Source of the DNA: JBCBGF01 sp038526915
GTDB taxonomy: Bacteria > Pseudomonadota > Alphaproteobacteria > Rhodobacterales > Rhodobacteraceae
Length of the DNA stretch: 64,000 bases
Assembly: GCA_038526915.1 (NCBI GenBank)
Contig: JBCBGF010000003.1
Span: 124,001 to 188,000 of the forward strand
Reading direction: 5' to 3'
The notes beneath the pieces were generated by a model. The model searched no databases and was not told the origin of the DNA. It saw only the letters and a program-made list of their open reading frames with translations. Position 1 is the stretch's first letter; each line of letters starts with the position of its first letter. This document shows, in pieces, positions 17,057 through 24,848 of this stretch. The position numbers were made by a program, and so were the translations under genes.

Positions 17057-17911
17057 GTGCTTCACGACATTGGTGAGCTGACGGGGGATGTCCTGATCTA
17101 CGGCGGCCCGTATTCCAACCTGCAGGCGACAGAGGCCCTGTTTGACCTGGCTGACGCGCGGGGGATCGCGGTGGGCAACCGGATCTGCACGGGCGATGTG
17201 GTGGCCTATTGCGCGGATCCGGCGGCGGCTTGGGAGGCTGTGCTGGCGCGGGGCGGGCATATCGTTGCGGGGAATTGCGAGCGGCAGATTGCGGAAGGCG
17301 CGGAGGGCTGTGGCTGTGGGTTTGAGGACGGCACGGCCTGCGATCTGATGTCCCGCGGGTGGTATCCGCGCGCAGCACAGGCGTTTGCGGGGGATGCGGC
17401 GGCGCGGGCGGCGATGGGTGCGTTGCCGGATGTGATCGTGTTCGCGCATCAGGGGCGGCGCTGCGCGGTGATCCATGGCGGGGTAACGGATATCGCGCGG
17501 TTTGTCTGGCCGGTGTCGGACGTGGCGGTGTTTGAGGCGGAAATCCAGGCACTTGAGGCGGTGGCGGGGCCGGTGGATATGGTCTTTGCCGGTCATGCGG
17601 GCGTGCCATTCCAGCGGCAGGTGGGGGACCTTTTGTGGGTCAATGCCGGGGTGATCGGGATGCCGCCCCATGACGGTGCACCTGATACCCGGGTTGTGGT
17701 GCTGGGGGAGGCGGGTCTGGTGGTGGAGCGGCTCAGCTATGACTGGCGCGCGGCGCAGGCGGCGATGGAGGCAGCGGGGCTGCCGCAGGGGTATCACGCG
17801 GCGCTGGAGAGCGGGTGGTGGCCGAGTGAGGAGGTGTTGCCGGTGGAGATGCGGCGGAACCCTCCCCCTCAGTCCCCCTCCCGCCGGGAGGGAGAGGCGG
17901 CAGCGCGATAG
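17057..17911 (+). CDS. metallophosphoesterase family protein with repeat-derived C terminus
   Basis: About 284 aa from a GTG at 17057 with AAGGAGG 6 bases upstream. Calcineurin-like blocks are visible: GGPYSNLQA, GDVVAYC, AGNCE, VIHGG and FAGHAG. Block 1 reads GGPYSN where most members have GDIHSN, so one metal ligand is replaced. The last residues (PPQSPSRREGE) are coded by the inserted family D repeat. A second, decayed copy of the original gene end lies downstream at 17995-18076, so this C terminus is an altered form. Confidence 0.8.
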   Translation: MLHDIGELTGDVLIYGGPYSNLQATEALFDLADARGIAVGNRICTGDVVAYCADPAAAWEAVLARGGHIVAGNCERQIAEGAEGCGCGFEDGTACDLMSRGWYPRAAQAFAGDAAARAAMGALPDVIVFAHQGRRCAVIHGGVTDIARFVWPVSDVAVFEAEIQALEAVAGPVDMVFAGHAGVPFQRQVGDLLWVNAGVIGMPPHDGAPDTRVVVLGEAGLVVERLSYDWRAAQAAMEAAGLPQGYHAALESGWWPSEEVLPVEMRRNPPPQSPSRREGEAAAR

Positions 17912-17976
17912 GGGGACACCCCAAGCGCGACGCGGTTCCCTCTCCCCTCAGGGGAGAGGGTTAGGGAGAGGGGGGT
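17863..17976. repeat. family D repeat, copy D2, inserted at a gene 3' end
   Basis: It starts CCCTCCCCCTC, has CCCTCCCGCCGGGAGGG, and ends with CCCTCTCCCCTCAGGGGAG and GGGAGAGG; the ends are inverted repeats. It supplies the last codons and stop of the phosphoesterase. Copies of the same gene end flank it on both sides (17795-17859 and 17995-18055). Confidence 0.7.
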
Positions 17977-17994
17977 GGTGCTGACGTTGGCGAA

Positions 17995-18076
17995 TTACGC
18001 GGCTCTGGAAAGCATATGCCGGCCGGGTGAGAAGGTGTTGCCGGTGGAGATGCGGCCGGAGGTCCTGACGGGATAG
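17995..18076 (+). pseudogene. displaced copy of the phosphoesterase 3' end
   Basis: The segment reads in frame as AALESICRPGEKVLPVEM followed by RPEVLTG and TAG, closely matching the functional gene just before the repeat (AALESGWWPSEEVLPVEM). GGTGTTGCCGGTGGAGATGC is identical in both. It has no start and is a remnant or duplication of the ancestral C-terminal end. Confidence 0.7.
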
Positions 18077-18125
18077 ACCGTCTGGCGGCGAACACCACGT
18101 CTGCGTTTTGCATATCGTCGGCAAA

Positions 18126-18212
18126 GCGTACCGCCCGGTGGGCACCACCGGGCAGCCCCCGACCGCCCCCATGGGCGGGGGCTTTGCCCCCACCCGCGGT
18201 CGGGGACTACCC
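18126..18212 (+). repeat. family A palindromic repeat, copy A3
   Basis: First stem CCCGGTGG/CCACCGGG, then the long stem opening CCCCCGACCGCCCCC and closing CCCGCGGTCGGGG. The tip bases differ from copies A1 and A2, but the two sides still match each other. Confidence 0.75.
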
Positions 18213-18319
18213 TCAGCGAGGAGGTTTGCTCCGGTAAAGGCATTCTACAGATTCACTTCAGGGATTTGGTGAACAGGGCTAGAGATAGAACGGGGGTCTG
18301 TGTTTCGTTTTTCGTCATC

Positions 18320-18390
18320 CACGCCCCGGGCTTGACCCGGGGCCTCTCGCTCCCAGTCCAGTGGGGTCCCGGGGCAAGCCCGGGACGGGG
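18320..18390. repeat. family C paired palindromes
   Basis: CCCCGGGCTTGACCCGGGG and the facing GTCCCGGGGCAAGCCCGGGA, about 25 bases apart, just downstream of the xerD stop codon. Confidence 0.65.
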
Positions 18391-18396
18391 CACCGA

Positions 18397-19299
18397 CTAA
18401 CCGCTCTTCGCCAGCGGATGATGTTCCAGCACCAAATCCTTCAACCGCTCTTCCAGCACATGCGTGTAGATCTCCGTCGTCGCCACATCCGCATGCCCCA
18501 GCATGATCTGGATCGCCCGCAAGTCCGCACCGCCCGCCAGCAGATGGGTGGCAAAGGCGTGGCGTAGGGTGTGCGGCGTGACCTTGGCGGGGCTGACCCC
18601 GGCGGCCACCGCCAACTCCTTGATCAGCAGGTAAAATCGGTGCCGCGTCATGTGACCGGCCTTCCCGTGTGAGGGAAAGAGGTGTTTTGACGCCGGTTTC
18701 CCCTCCATCCGCCCATCCCGCTCTTTCAGCCAAGCGGCCAGCGCATCGCGGGCGGGGGGTGAGAGCGGCACCATCCGTTCCTTCCCGCCCTTGCCGCGCA
18801 CCAGAAGCATCCGGGGATCGCCGCGCGCGGCGGCTACGGGCAGGCCCACAAGCTCACTCACGCGCATGCCGGTCGCATAGAGCAGTTCCATCAGACAGGT
18901 GTTCCGAAGCCGGTCGCCCGCGCGGCCATGGGTGCGGGCGGCGGACAGAAGCCGGTCGACCTCACCCTCGCTCAGCGTCTTGGGCAGGCGTTTGGATTGC
19001 CCGGGCCCGGTCAGCTGGATCGCGGGATCGTCGTCGCGCCAGCCTTCCTCGACCGCGAAGCGATAGAATTGCCGGATCGCCGACAGGCGCCGCGCGCGGG
19101 TGGCGGTGGCCAGCCCGCGCGCATCGCAATCGGCAAGGTAGCGTTCGATGTCGGCGCGGGTGCCGGTCAAGGGATCAGAGCCCAGCCAATCGGCATAGTC
19201 CTTCAGATCGCGGGCATAGGCGGCGAGCGTGTTGGCCGCAGCATCACGCTCGGCGGCCTGCGCTTCCAGAAACGTCGCGATCGCACGGGCAGCCATCAC
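18397..19299 (-). CDS. xerD: tyrosine recombinase XerD
   Basis: A protein of 300 aa, the usual XerC/D length. The SAM-like N-terminal DNA-binding domain spans about residues 1-95. The catalytic set is Arg in ATGMRVSELVGL, Lys in RGKGGKER, His-x-x-Arg in PHTLRHAFATH, His in LGHADVATT and nucleophile Tyr about 278 in EIYTHV. XerD with XerC resolves chromosome dimers at dif. It overlaps the upstream gene by 4 bases and is last in a three-gene operon with two envelope proteins. Confidence 0.88.
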   Translation of the reverse strand: MMAARAIATFLEAQAAERDAAANTLAAYARDLKDYADWLGSDPLTGTRADIERYLADCDARGLATATRARRLSAIRQFYRFAVEEGWRDDDPAIQLTGPGQSKRLPKTLSEGEVDRLLSAARTHGRAGDRLRNTCLMELLYATGMRVSELVGLPVAAARGDPRMLLVRGKGGKERMVPLSPPARDALAAWLKERDGRMEGKPASKHLFPSHGKAGHMTRHRFYLLIKELAVAAGVSPAKVTPHTLRHAFATHLLAGGADLRAIQIMLGHADVATTEIYTHVLEERLKDLVLEHHPLAKSG

Positions 19300-20819
19300 G
19301 CCGGGTGCGCCGCGATCAAAAGCTCCAGTGCAGCTTGCCGGGCGACGCGGTCAAGACCCACGGCACGCAACACGGCTATCGCATCGCTCACCCCGTCCAG
19401 ATCGCCCTCGGCCCCTTCGGAGAACAGCGTGATCGCCCGCAGGATCGCGGTGCCGGTGCCGCTGTCGCGGATCAGGCGCTGCAGGTGCGGCGGCGGGGCC
19501 TCGGCGAGAAATCCCGCGCGCACGGCGGCGCCCAACTGGCTGCGGGCGGTCGCTTGGTCGGGCACACCGCGGGCGAGCGCTGACAGGAAGCGCCCCTCGG
19601 CATCTTCGGGGGCGGACATGGCCGCGATCCGCTGGAACGTGGGCGACAGAAGGCCTATCTCGTAGGCAAGCCGCGCCGTAGCCCCATCCAGGGGCAGGCG
19701 CGCAAGCTCATCCCCATATTGTTCGGCGAACACAGGAGCAAGGCCCGCGGCCTTCATCTTGGCCCAAACCCCGGGCAGATCGCGGGCCACCGCATCGGTA
19801 TCGCCTGCCACCAGATCGGTCTGCAACTGCTGCACCGCCGCCACCCGATCCCACACCCCGCCCGATGCGGAGGGACGCTGGCGCAGGTAGAGCCCGGTGA
19901 GTTGGTTCGCAGGCAGCGCGCCGTGGCGGGCCAGCCGTTCGCCCGCCTCGATCTGCGCCTTCCAGCCGAGGTTCGGGCGCAGGTCGGCCCAGGCAAAGGC
20001 CAGCGGCAGGGGGCCGGTGGGGACGGGCTCGCCCACGGCCTCCAACATCCGGAAGATCAGGGGTGAGGGCGCGCGCCAGGTGTCGTTTGCATCCTCTTCG
20101 GCCAGTTCGGGGTCGAGAAAGCGCGCGAGCAGGCGGTCTTCGGCGGGGGTCAAGATGCCCAGGGCTTCGGCCGTCTCCAGCGTCACCGCGGCGGCCGCCC
20201 AGTCGCCGCCCCGGGCGAGGCAGAAGATGCGGGCGGGGTAAGTGGGCGAGATCTCGGGCCGCGCGCGCATCCGGGCGCAGGCCTGGGTCTCGCTACCGGT
20301 CAGAAGCGCCACGTCGAAATAGCGGCGGAAGCGTTCGGGCGTCTCCGGCCCCGCGCGATCGAGAAGCGCCTGCGCGCGTTCGAGCGCCCCCATCGCCAGA
20401 AGCCGGTCGATCCGCGCCAGAAGCAAACGGTCGGTGTCGCCACTATCGAGGGGCGGGTTCGCTTCGGCCAGAAGAAGCTGGGTGAGAAGCCGCCGCAGAC
20501 TGGGCAGGGGATCAAGGGGCACGGCGTTCAGCCGCACGACGACCTCATCGGTGGAGGCCCCGCCCCAGAGATTGCGCGGCAGACCGGTGGCCGAAGGCGG
20601 CAGAAGACCCACCGCATCGCCCACGGGCTTGCCCAGGGGCTGCACTTCGATCTGGCCCACGGCGGCGTTTGTGGTCACGTCTCCACCCGGTTGGGCCGTG
20701 CTGTCGGGGGGCTGGGCGATGCTGTCCGAGAGCCAGTCAATTGCCGACAAGGGCGCTTCGGCCCCGGCAGGGCCCGCCAGTACGCCAGCCGCAACAAGAG
20801 GGATCAGCCTAGCCCGCAT
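19296..20819 (-). CDS. exported protein of unknown function
   Basis: About 507 aa with an N-terminal signal peptide (MRARLIPLVAAGVLAGPAGA). The rest is alpha-helical and leucine/alanine-rich with no recognised domain, possibly solenoid-like (RIDRLLAMGALERAQALLDR suggests TPR-like helix pairs). The ATG at 20819 overlaps the end of the 44-aa membrane protein; a TTG 3 bases upstream is less likely. The gene is coupled to xerD. The function is unknown. Confidence 0.7.
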   Translation of the reverse strand: MRARLIPLVAAGVLAGPAGAEAPLSAIDWLSDSIAQPPDSTAQPGGDVTTNAAVGQIEVQPLGKPVGDAVGLLPPSATGLPRNLWGGASTDEVVVRLNAVPLDPLPSLRRLLTQLLLAEANPPLDSGDTDRLLLARIDRLLAMGALERAQALLDRAGPETPERFRRYFDVALLTGSETQACARMRARPEISPTYPARIFCLARGGDWAAAAVTLETAEALGILTPAEDRLLARFLDPELAEEDANDTWRAPSPLIFRMLEAVGEPVPTGPLPLAFAWADLRPNLGWKAQIEAGERLARHGALPANQLTGLYLRQRPSASGGVWDRVAAVQQLQTDLVAGDTDAVARDLPGVWAKMKAAGLAPVFAEQYGDELARLPLDGATARLAYEIGLLSPTFQRIAAMSAPEDAEGRFLSALARGVPDQATARSQLGAAVRAGFLAEAPPPHLQRLIRDSGTGTAILRAITLFSEGAEGDLDGVSDAIAVLRAVGLDRVARQAALELLIAAHPA

Positions 20820-20943
20820 CAATCTCCACCGGGGTTGAGATATCTTCCTGATCGGGGCTCAGATCGCCGAAATAGGCATAGCCCACAAAGGCCAGTATGC
20901 CCAGAATAATCAGGAATAACAGGAACTTCCAGAAACGGCCCAT
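20809..20943 (-). CDS. 44-residue single-span membrane protein
   Basis: A small minus-strand frame starts at ATG 20943 (MGRFWKFLLFLIILGILAF...) and ends in TAG at 20809. It has one strong membrane helix (residues about 5-23) followed by an acidic tail (DLSPDQEDISTPVEIDAG). The gene overlaps the start of the 507-aa exported protein by 11 bases, so the two are very likely translated together. It is 65-120 bases from the divergent aroK. The function is unknown; it may anchor or assist its partner. Confidence 0.7.
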   Translation of the reverse strand: MGRFWKFLLFLIILGILAFVGYAYFGDLSPDQEDISTPVEIDAG

Positions 20944-21077
20944 ATTCCGTTCGCCTTTTGCTGCCTCGTCTTATCCCGCATCTGACGGCGGTGATTTGCA
21001 CCGTTTATATATGGTCTTTTCCGCAATATCACGCCATTCAGGTGGAAAAGGACAAATTGGGGGGACTCTGGCGGATC

Positions 21078-21629
21078 GTGGTGTTTCGGCTGAAAAAGAC
21101 GGTTGTGATGGTCGGCATGATGGGGGCCGGCAAAACCGCCATTGGTCAGGCGCTGGCCCGGCGGCTGGAGGTGCCGTTTCTGGACAGCGATGCCGAGATC
21201 GTGGCGGCGGCCAATGCCTCGATCGCCGAGATTTTCGAGGGCTATGGCGAGGCGTTCTTTCGCGACAAGGAGGCCAAGGTGATCGCGCGGCTTCTGGCGG
21301 GGCCTGCGGGGGTCTTGTCGACGGGCGGCGGCGCGTATCTGAGCGACAAGAACCGCGCGCTGATATCCGAGGCCGGGGTCGCGGTCTGGCTGAAGGCCGA
21401 TCTCGATCTGTTGTGGGCGCGGGTCCGGCACAAGGACACGCGGCCCCTGCTGCGCACCGACGATCCCTATGCCACGCTGAAGGAGATATACGAGGCGCGC
21501 ACGCCCCTGTATGCCCAGGCCGATGTGGTGGTCGCGGCGCAGCCGGGCTATTCCATCGGCGACATGACCGACCGGGTGATCGACGCGCTGAGCGCGCGGC
21601 CCGATGTGTTGGCGCTGGAGACGACATGA
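21078..21629 (+). CDS. aroK: shikimate kinase AroK
   Basis: About 183 aa. The ATP loop GMMGAGKT lies near the N terminus, DSDAEI and FRDKEAKVI bind shikimate and magnesium, and GGGAYLS and RPLLRTDDP (lid) follow. It phosphorylates shikimate in aromatic amino-acid synthesis. The start is uncertain: GTG at 21078 or 21081 fits the family N terminus, while the ATG at 20958 would add about 40 unlikely residues. Its stop overlaps the aroB start (ATGA). Confidence 0.9.
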   Translation: MVFRLKKTVVMVGMMGAGKTAIGQALARRLEVPFLDSDAEIVAAANASIAEIFEGYGEAFFRDKEAKVIARLLAGPAGVLSTGGGAYLSDKNRALISEAGVAVWLKADLDLLWARVRHKDTRPLLRTDDPYATLKEIYEARTPLYAQADVVVAAQPGYSIGDMTDRVIDALSARPDVLALETT

Positions 21630-22741
21630 CCGAAACGGTGCGGGTGGAATTGGGCGCGCGGGCCTATGACGTGCGCGTGGGCGCGGGGCTGATCGCGCAG
21701 GCGGGGGCCGAGATCGCGCCGCTGCTCGCCCGGCCACGGGTCGCGATCCTGACGGATGAGACGGTGGCCGCCCACCATCTGGGCACGCTGGAGGCGGCGT
21801 TGGAGGCCGAAGGCATCGCCCATAGCGCGCTGGCCTTGCCGCCAGGGGAGGCGACCAAGGGCTGGCCGCAGTTTGAGCGCGCGGTGGAGTGGCTGCTGTC
21901 TGAACGGATCGAACGGCGCGATGTGGTGATTGCGCTGGGTGGCGGGGTGATAGGGGATCTCGCGGGGTTCGCCGCAGCCGTGTTGCGCCGGGGCGTGCGG
22001 TTCGTGCAAATCCCAACCTCGCTTCTGGCGCAGGTGGACAGTTCGGTGGGCGGCAAGACCGGGATCAACGCGCCGCAGGGCAAGAACCTGATCGGGGCGT
22101 TTCATCAGCCTTCGCTGGTGTTGGCGGATATCGGGGTGTTGGACAGCCTCGCCCCGCGTGACCTGCTGGCGGGCTACGGGGAAGTCGTGAAGTACGGGCT
22201 TCTGGGCGATGCGTCGTTTTTCGACTGGCTGGAGGCGAATGGTCCGGCGCTCGCATCGGGTGACGCCGAGGTGCGGGCCTATGCGGTCAAACGCTCCGTC
22301 GAGATGAAGGCCGAGATCGTCGCGCGGGATGAGACCGAGGAGGGCGACCGCGCGCTTTTGAACCTGGGCCACACGTTCTGTCATGCGCTCGAGGCGGCGA
22401 CGGGGTATTCCGACCGGCTACTCCATGGCGAAGGGGTGGCCGTGGGCTGTGCGCTGGCGTTTGAGACGTCCGCCCGGCTGGGCCTCTGTGCGCAAGAGGA
22501 CCCGAGCCGGGTGCGGGCGCATCTGCGCGCGATGGGGATGAAGGTGGATCTGGCCGATATCCCCGGTGATCTGCCCGATGCCGATGGCCTGTTGGATCTG
22601 ATGGCGCAGGACAAGAAAGTGATCGACGGGCGGCTGCGGTTTATCCTTGCCCGCGGGATCGGGCAGGCGTTTGTGGCCGAGGATGTGGATGGGGCTGTGG
22701 TGCGGGATGTGTTGGCCGAGGCGTTGCAGGTGCGAGGCTAG
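21626..22741 (+). CDS. aroB: 3-dehydroquinate synthase AroB
   Basis: A protein of 371 aa, the usual length. NAD-binding GGGVIGDLAGFAA, substrate and zinc motifs PTSLLAQVDSSVGGKTGIN, GEVVKYGLL, and the zinc histidines in NLGHTFCHALE and LHGEGVAVG are present. It converts DAHP to 3-dehydroquinate, three steps before the AroK step. It is translationally coupled to aroK. Confidence 0.95.
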   Translation: MTETVRVELGARAYDVRVGAGLIAQAGAEIAPLLARPRVAILTDETVAAHHLGTLEAALEAEGIAHSALALPPGEATKGWPQFERAVEWLLSERIERRDVVIALGGGVIGDLAGFAAAVLRRGVRFVQIPTSLLAQVDSSVGGKTGINAPQGKNLIGAFHQPSLVLADIGVLDSLAPRDLLAGYGEVVKYGLLGDASFFDWLEANGPALASGDAEVRAYAVKRSVEMKAEIVARDETEEGDRALLNLGHTFCHALEAATGYSDRLLHGEGVAVGCALAFETSARLGLCAQEDPSRVRAHLRAMGMKVDLADIPGDLPDADGLLDLMAQDKKVIDGRLRFILARGIGQAFVAEDVDGAVVRDVLAEALQVRG

Positions 22742-23160
22742 GGGCGGACGCATGGGTCACGCGATGTGAATACGTCAGGGGCAGGGTGCGTCCCGAAGCT
22801 TCGCGGCGGGTCACGGCCTGCCGATTTCAGGAACAGGTGTCGTCCGACACGAGTTCGCGCAAATGAGGCCCCGGACAATGTGGGGCCAGGACATCCCGGG
22901 GTAAGACCCCCGGGCACCCATTCCGCCGATGGCGGGCCCGTCATTTTCCTGACGTTGTGGTTGGGGTTAGCAGAGAGAGTTGAGGTTCGCCGGGGCAGGG
23001 GGCTGCCGCCCGGGGGTTTGGCGTGTTCGTGTGGTGGGCAAAGGGGCCCCGGATCAGGTCTGGGGCCGCGTTTGGGGCTGCGTTTTACTAAGTGCCGTAC
23101 CTACGCAGTCTGTAAAAATCGTCCGCCCGCCGCGCCTGAGCCGGCCCAAGGGAACCACCG

Positions 23161-23327
23161 CAAGCCGGGTCAACGGCTGCCCGTGGGATGGCGCTGCTCC
23201 GTATCGTCGGCGCGCTTTATGTCCGCAAGTCACATCTTCCTTCGCCGCGTTGTACTCCGCCGCAAAAGCGCCAGCCCGCCGGGACGGGCAGTCGCTGGCC
23301 CGGCGCCTTCGGCTTGTTCCGGGCCGA
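23161..23327 (+). repeat. family B repeat, copy B2
   Basis: Same layout as B1: left arm CGGCTGCCCGTGGGATGGCG, conserved middle box starting GCGCTTTATGTCCGCAAG (23212-23240), right arm CCGGGACGGGCAGTCGCTGG and the terminal GGCCCGG/CCGGGCC hairpin. It is followed by a copy of the ssb 3' end. Confidence 0.75.
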
Positions 23328-23399
23328 ACAAGCTCTTGTTCTTGGGACGGATTTTCATCATCCAGATCCGCCGCTGGCGCCGGGCTCGACTACCCGCCG
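23292..23399. repeat. direct repeat of family B 3' end plus ssb tail (copy of 23472-23579)
   Basis: These 108 bases match 23472-23579 almost throughout, at an offset of 180. The match joins the family B terminal hairpin to the last part of ssb. Read on the minus strand, the copy has TAG where ssb has the Tyr codon of its YSSPAPAA segment, and the acidic tip DLDDEIPF is degraded, so it is non-functional. Confidence 0.75.
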
Positions 23400-23521
23400 C
23401 CGCAAAAACGCCAGGCTGCCGGGACAGCGTCGTCCAGTTTCGCTCGGACCAATACCGCGAAAATGGACAACCGCTGGCCCGGCGCCTTCGGCTTGATCCC
23501 GGGCCGAACAAGCTCTCGGTC

Positions 23522-24001
23522 TTAGAACGGAATCTCATCATCCAGATCCGCCGCTGGCGCCGGGCTCGAATACCCGCCACCGCCACCGCGCGACTGGTCT
23601 TCGACGTAACCGCCGCCACCGCCGCCATACTCCCCGCCACCGCCGCCCGAGCGGCCGTCGAGCATCACCATGGTCGAGGTATAGGGGCGCAGCACCACTT
23701 CGGTGGAATAACGATCCTGGCCGGACTGGTCTTGCCACTTCCGGGTCTCCAACTGGCCCTCAAGGTACACCTTGGACCCTTTGCGCAGATACTGTTCCGC
23801 TGTGCGCGCCAGCGGTTCCGAGAAGATCGCCACCGAATGCCATTCCGTGCGTTCGCGCCGCTCACCGGTGTTCTTGTCCTTCCAGGTCTCGGACGTCGCG
23901 ATGCGCAGGTTGCACACTTTGCCGCCGTTCTGAAACGTCCGCACCTCGGGGTCGCGCCCCAGATTGCCCACCAGGATCACCTTGTTGACCGAGCCTGCCA
24001 T
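23522..24001 (-). CDS. ssb: single-stranded DNA-binding protein SSB
   Basis: A protein of 159 aa. The OB fold occupies residues 1-110 (MAGSVNKVILVGNLGRDPE is the classic start), followed by a glycine-rich linker and the conserved acidic tip DLDDEIPF that docks partner proteins. It protects single-stranded DNA in replication, repair and recombination. The start at 24001 is set by the family N terminus. The 3' end has been duplicated together with a family B repeat. No LexA box is seen in front of it. Confidence 0.95.
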   Translation of the reverse strand: MAGSVNKVILVGNLGRDPEVRTFQNGGKVCNLRIATSETWKDKNTGERRERTEWHSVAIFSEPLARTAEQYLRKGSKVYLEGQLETRKWQDQSGQDRYSTEVVLRPYTSTMVMLDGRSGGGGGEYGGGGGGYVEDQSRGGGGGYSSPAPAADLDDEIPF

Positions 24002-24144
24002 AATTCCCACTCCCGCCGATTCTGAATTGTTGAGGGCGACCATACACTCGCCCGATCATGGTTAACCAGTCGTGAAGTGGGGCGGGCTTGGCGGGGCTGC
24101 GGCATTTCGCTAGAACGGGGCCAGAACCTGTTTGGGGGAATGGG

Positions 24145-24732
24145 ATGCGTTACCGCGTGGCTATGGCCGGGGTGGTGGTTTGTGTCTTTGGCGGCGTCGC
24201 GCTGGCCGAGACTCCGACGGTGTCATCAAAAAACCGCATCAAGCTGTTCGAGAACCAGACCCGCGTTCTCGATACCCGCGCCCGCCAGCAATACAACCAC
24301 TCCGTCCGGCTCCAGCCCGAGGCGTTTTCGCTGACCCGACGCGCGGGCGACGCGGCCTTCGCCATGCGCAACAGCCCCCATGTGCCCCTGGCGCGCGCAG
24401 CGGCGCGGCGGCATGGGATCCCTGAGGATCTGTTCCTGCGGCTGGTGACACAAGAAAGCGCGTGGAACCCGCGGGCGAAGTCGCACAAGGGCGCGATGGG
24501 GCTGGCGCAACTGATGCCCGGGACGGCGCGGATGCTCAGGGTAAATGCCTGGGATCCGCGCGAGAACCTGGAAGGCGGAGCGCGGTACTTGCGCGATCAG
24601 TACGAGCGGTTCGGATCGTGGCGGCTGGCGCTGGCGGCCTATAATGCGGGACCGGGGGCGGTGGAACGCCACGGTGGCGTGCCGCCGTTTCGAGAGACCC
24701 AAGGGTATATAAGGGCGATCCTCGGTCGTTAG
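24145..24732 (+). CDS. lytic transglycosylase (SLT domain)
   Basis: A protein of 195 aa with a signal peptide (residues 1-22). The SLT domain shows the catalytic Glu in TQESAWNPRAKS, then GAMGLAQLMPGTA and ALAAYNAGPGAVE. It cleaves peptidoglycan glycan strands in the periplasm. The ATG at 24145 has GGGGGA just upstream; the earlier in-frame codon lacks a signal peptide. Confidence 0.9.
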   Translation: MRYRVAMAGVVVCVFGGVALAETPTVSSKNRIKLFENQTRVLDTRARQQYNHSVRLQPEAFSLTRRAGDAAFAMRNSPHVPLARAAARRHGIPEDLFLRLVTQESAWNPRAKSHKGAMGLAQLMPGTARMLRVNAWDPRENLEGGARYLRDQYERFGSWRLALAAYNAGPGAVERHGGVPPFRETQGYIRAILGR

Positions 24733-24809
24733 CGCCATGCGCCGGGCGGGCAGCGGGAATTCCCCTGCGGCAACGCCGCGCGGGTGACACGGGGGCCCCT
24801 CTGTGGCAG

Positions 24810-24829
24810 ATAGTTTAACGTCAAACTAT
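24810..24829. promoter_or_regulatory. palindromic operator candidate before lpd
   Basis: ATAGTTT-AACGTC-AAACTAT is a perfect 7-bp inverted repeat with a 6-base spacer. It lies 20 bases before the lpd start, close to the AGGAGG ribosome site. The shape resembles MarR-type operators, but the binding protein is unknown. Confidence 0.45.
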
Positions 24830-24848
24830 ATGCCTGAAGGAGGCCCAA

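Larger units (their letters stand above)
18077..18396. other. repeat-bearing intergenic region, no gene
   Basis: 320 bases between the phosphoesterase remnant and the convergent xerD. It holds a family A copy (18126-18212) and a family C pair (18320-18390). Nothing else recognisable. Confidence 0.65.
22742..23521. other. 780-base region of repeats and a duplicated gene end
   Basis: Between aroB (plus) and ssb (minus), with no credible gene. The first 400 bases contain several short GC-rich palindromes but nothing identifiable. Then follow a full family B element (23161-23327), a decayed copy of the ssb 3' end (about 23336-23399) and a second, partial family B 3' end (about 23472-23513) directly before the ssb stop. 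Confidence 0.65.
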
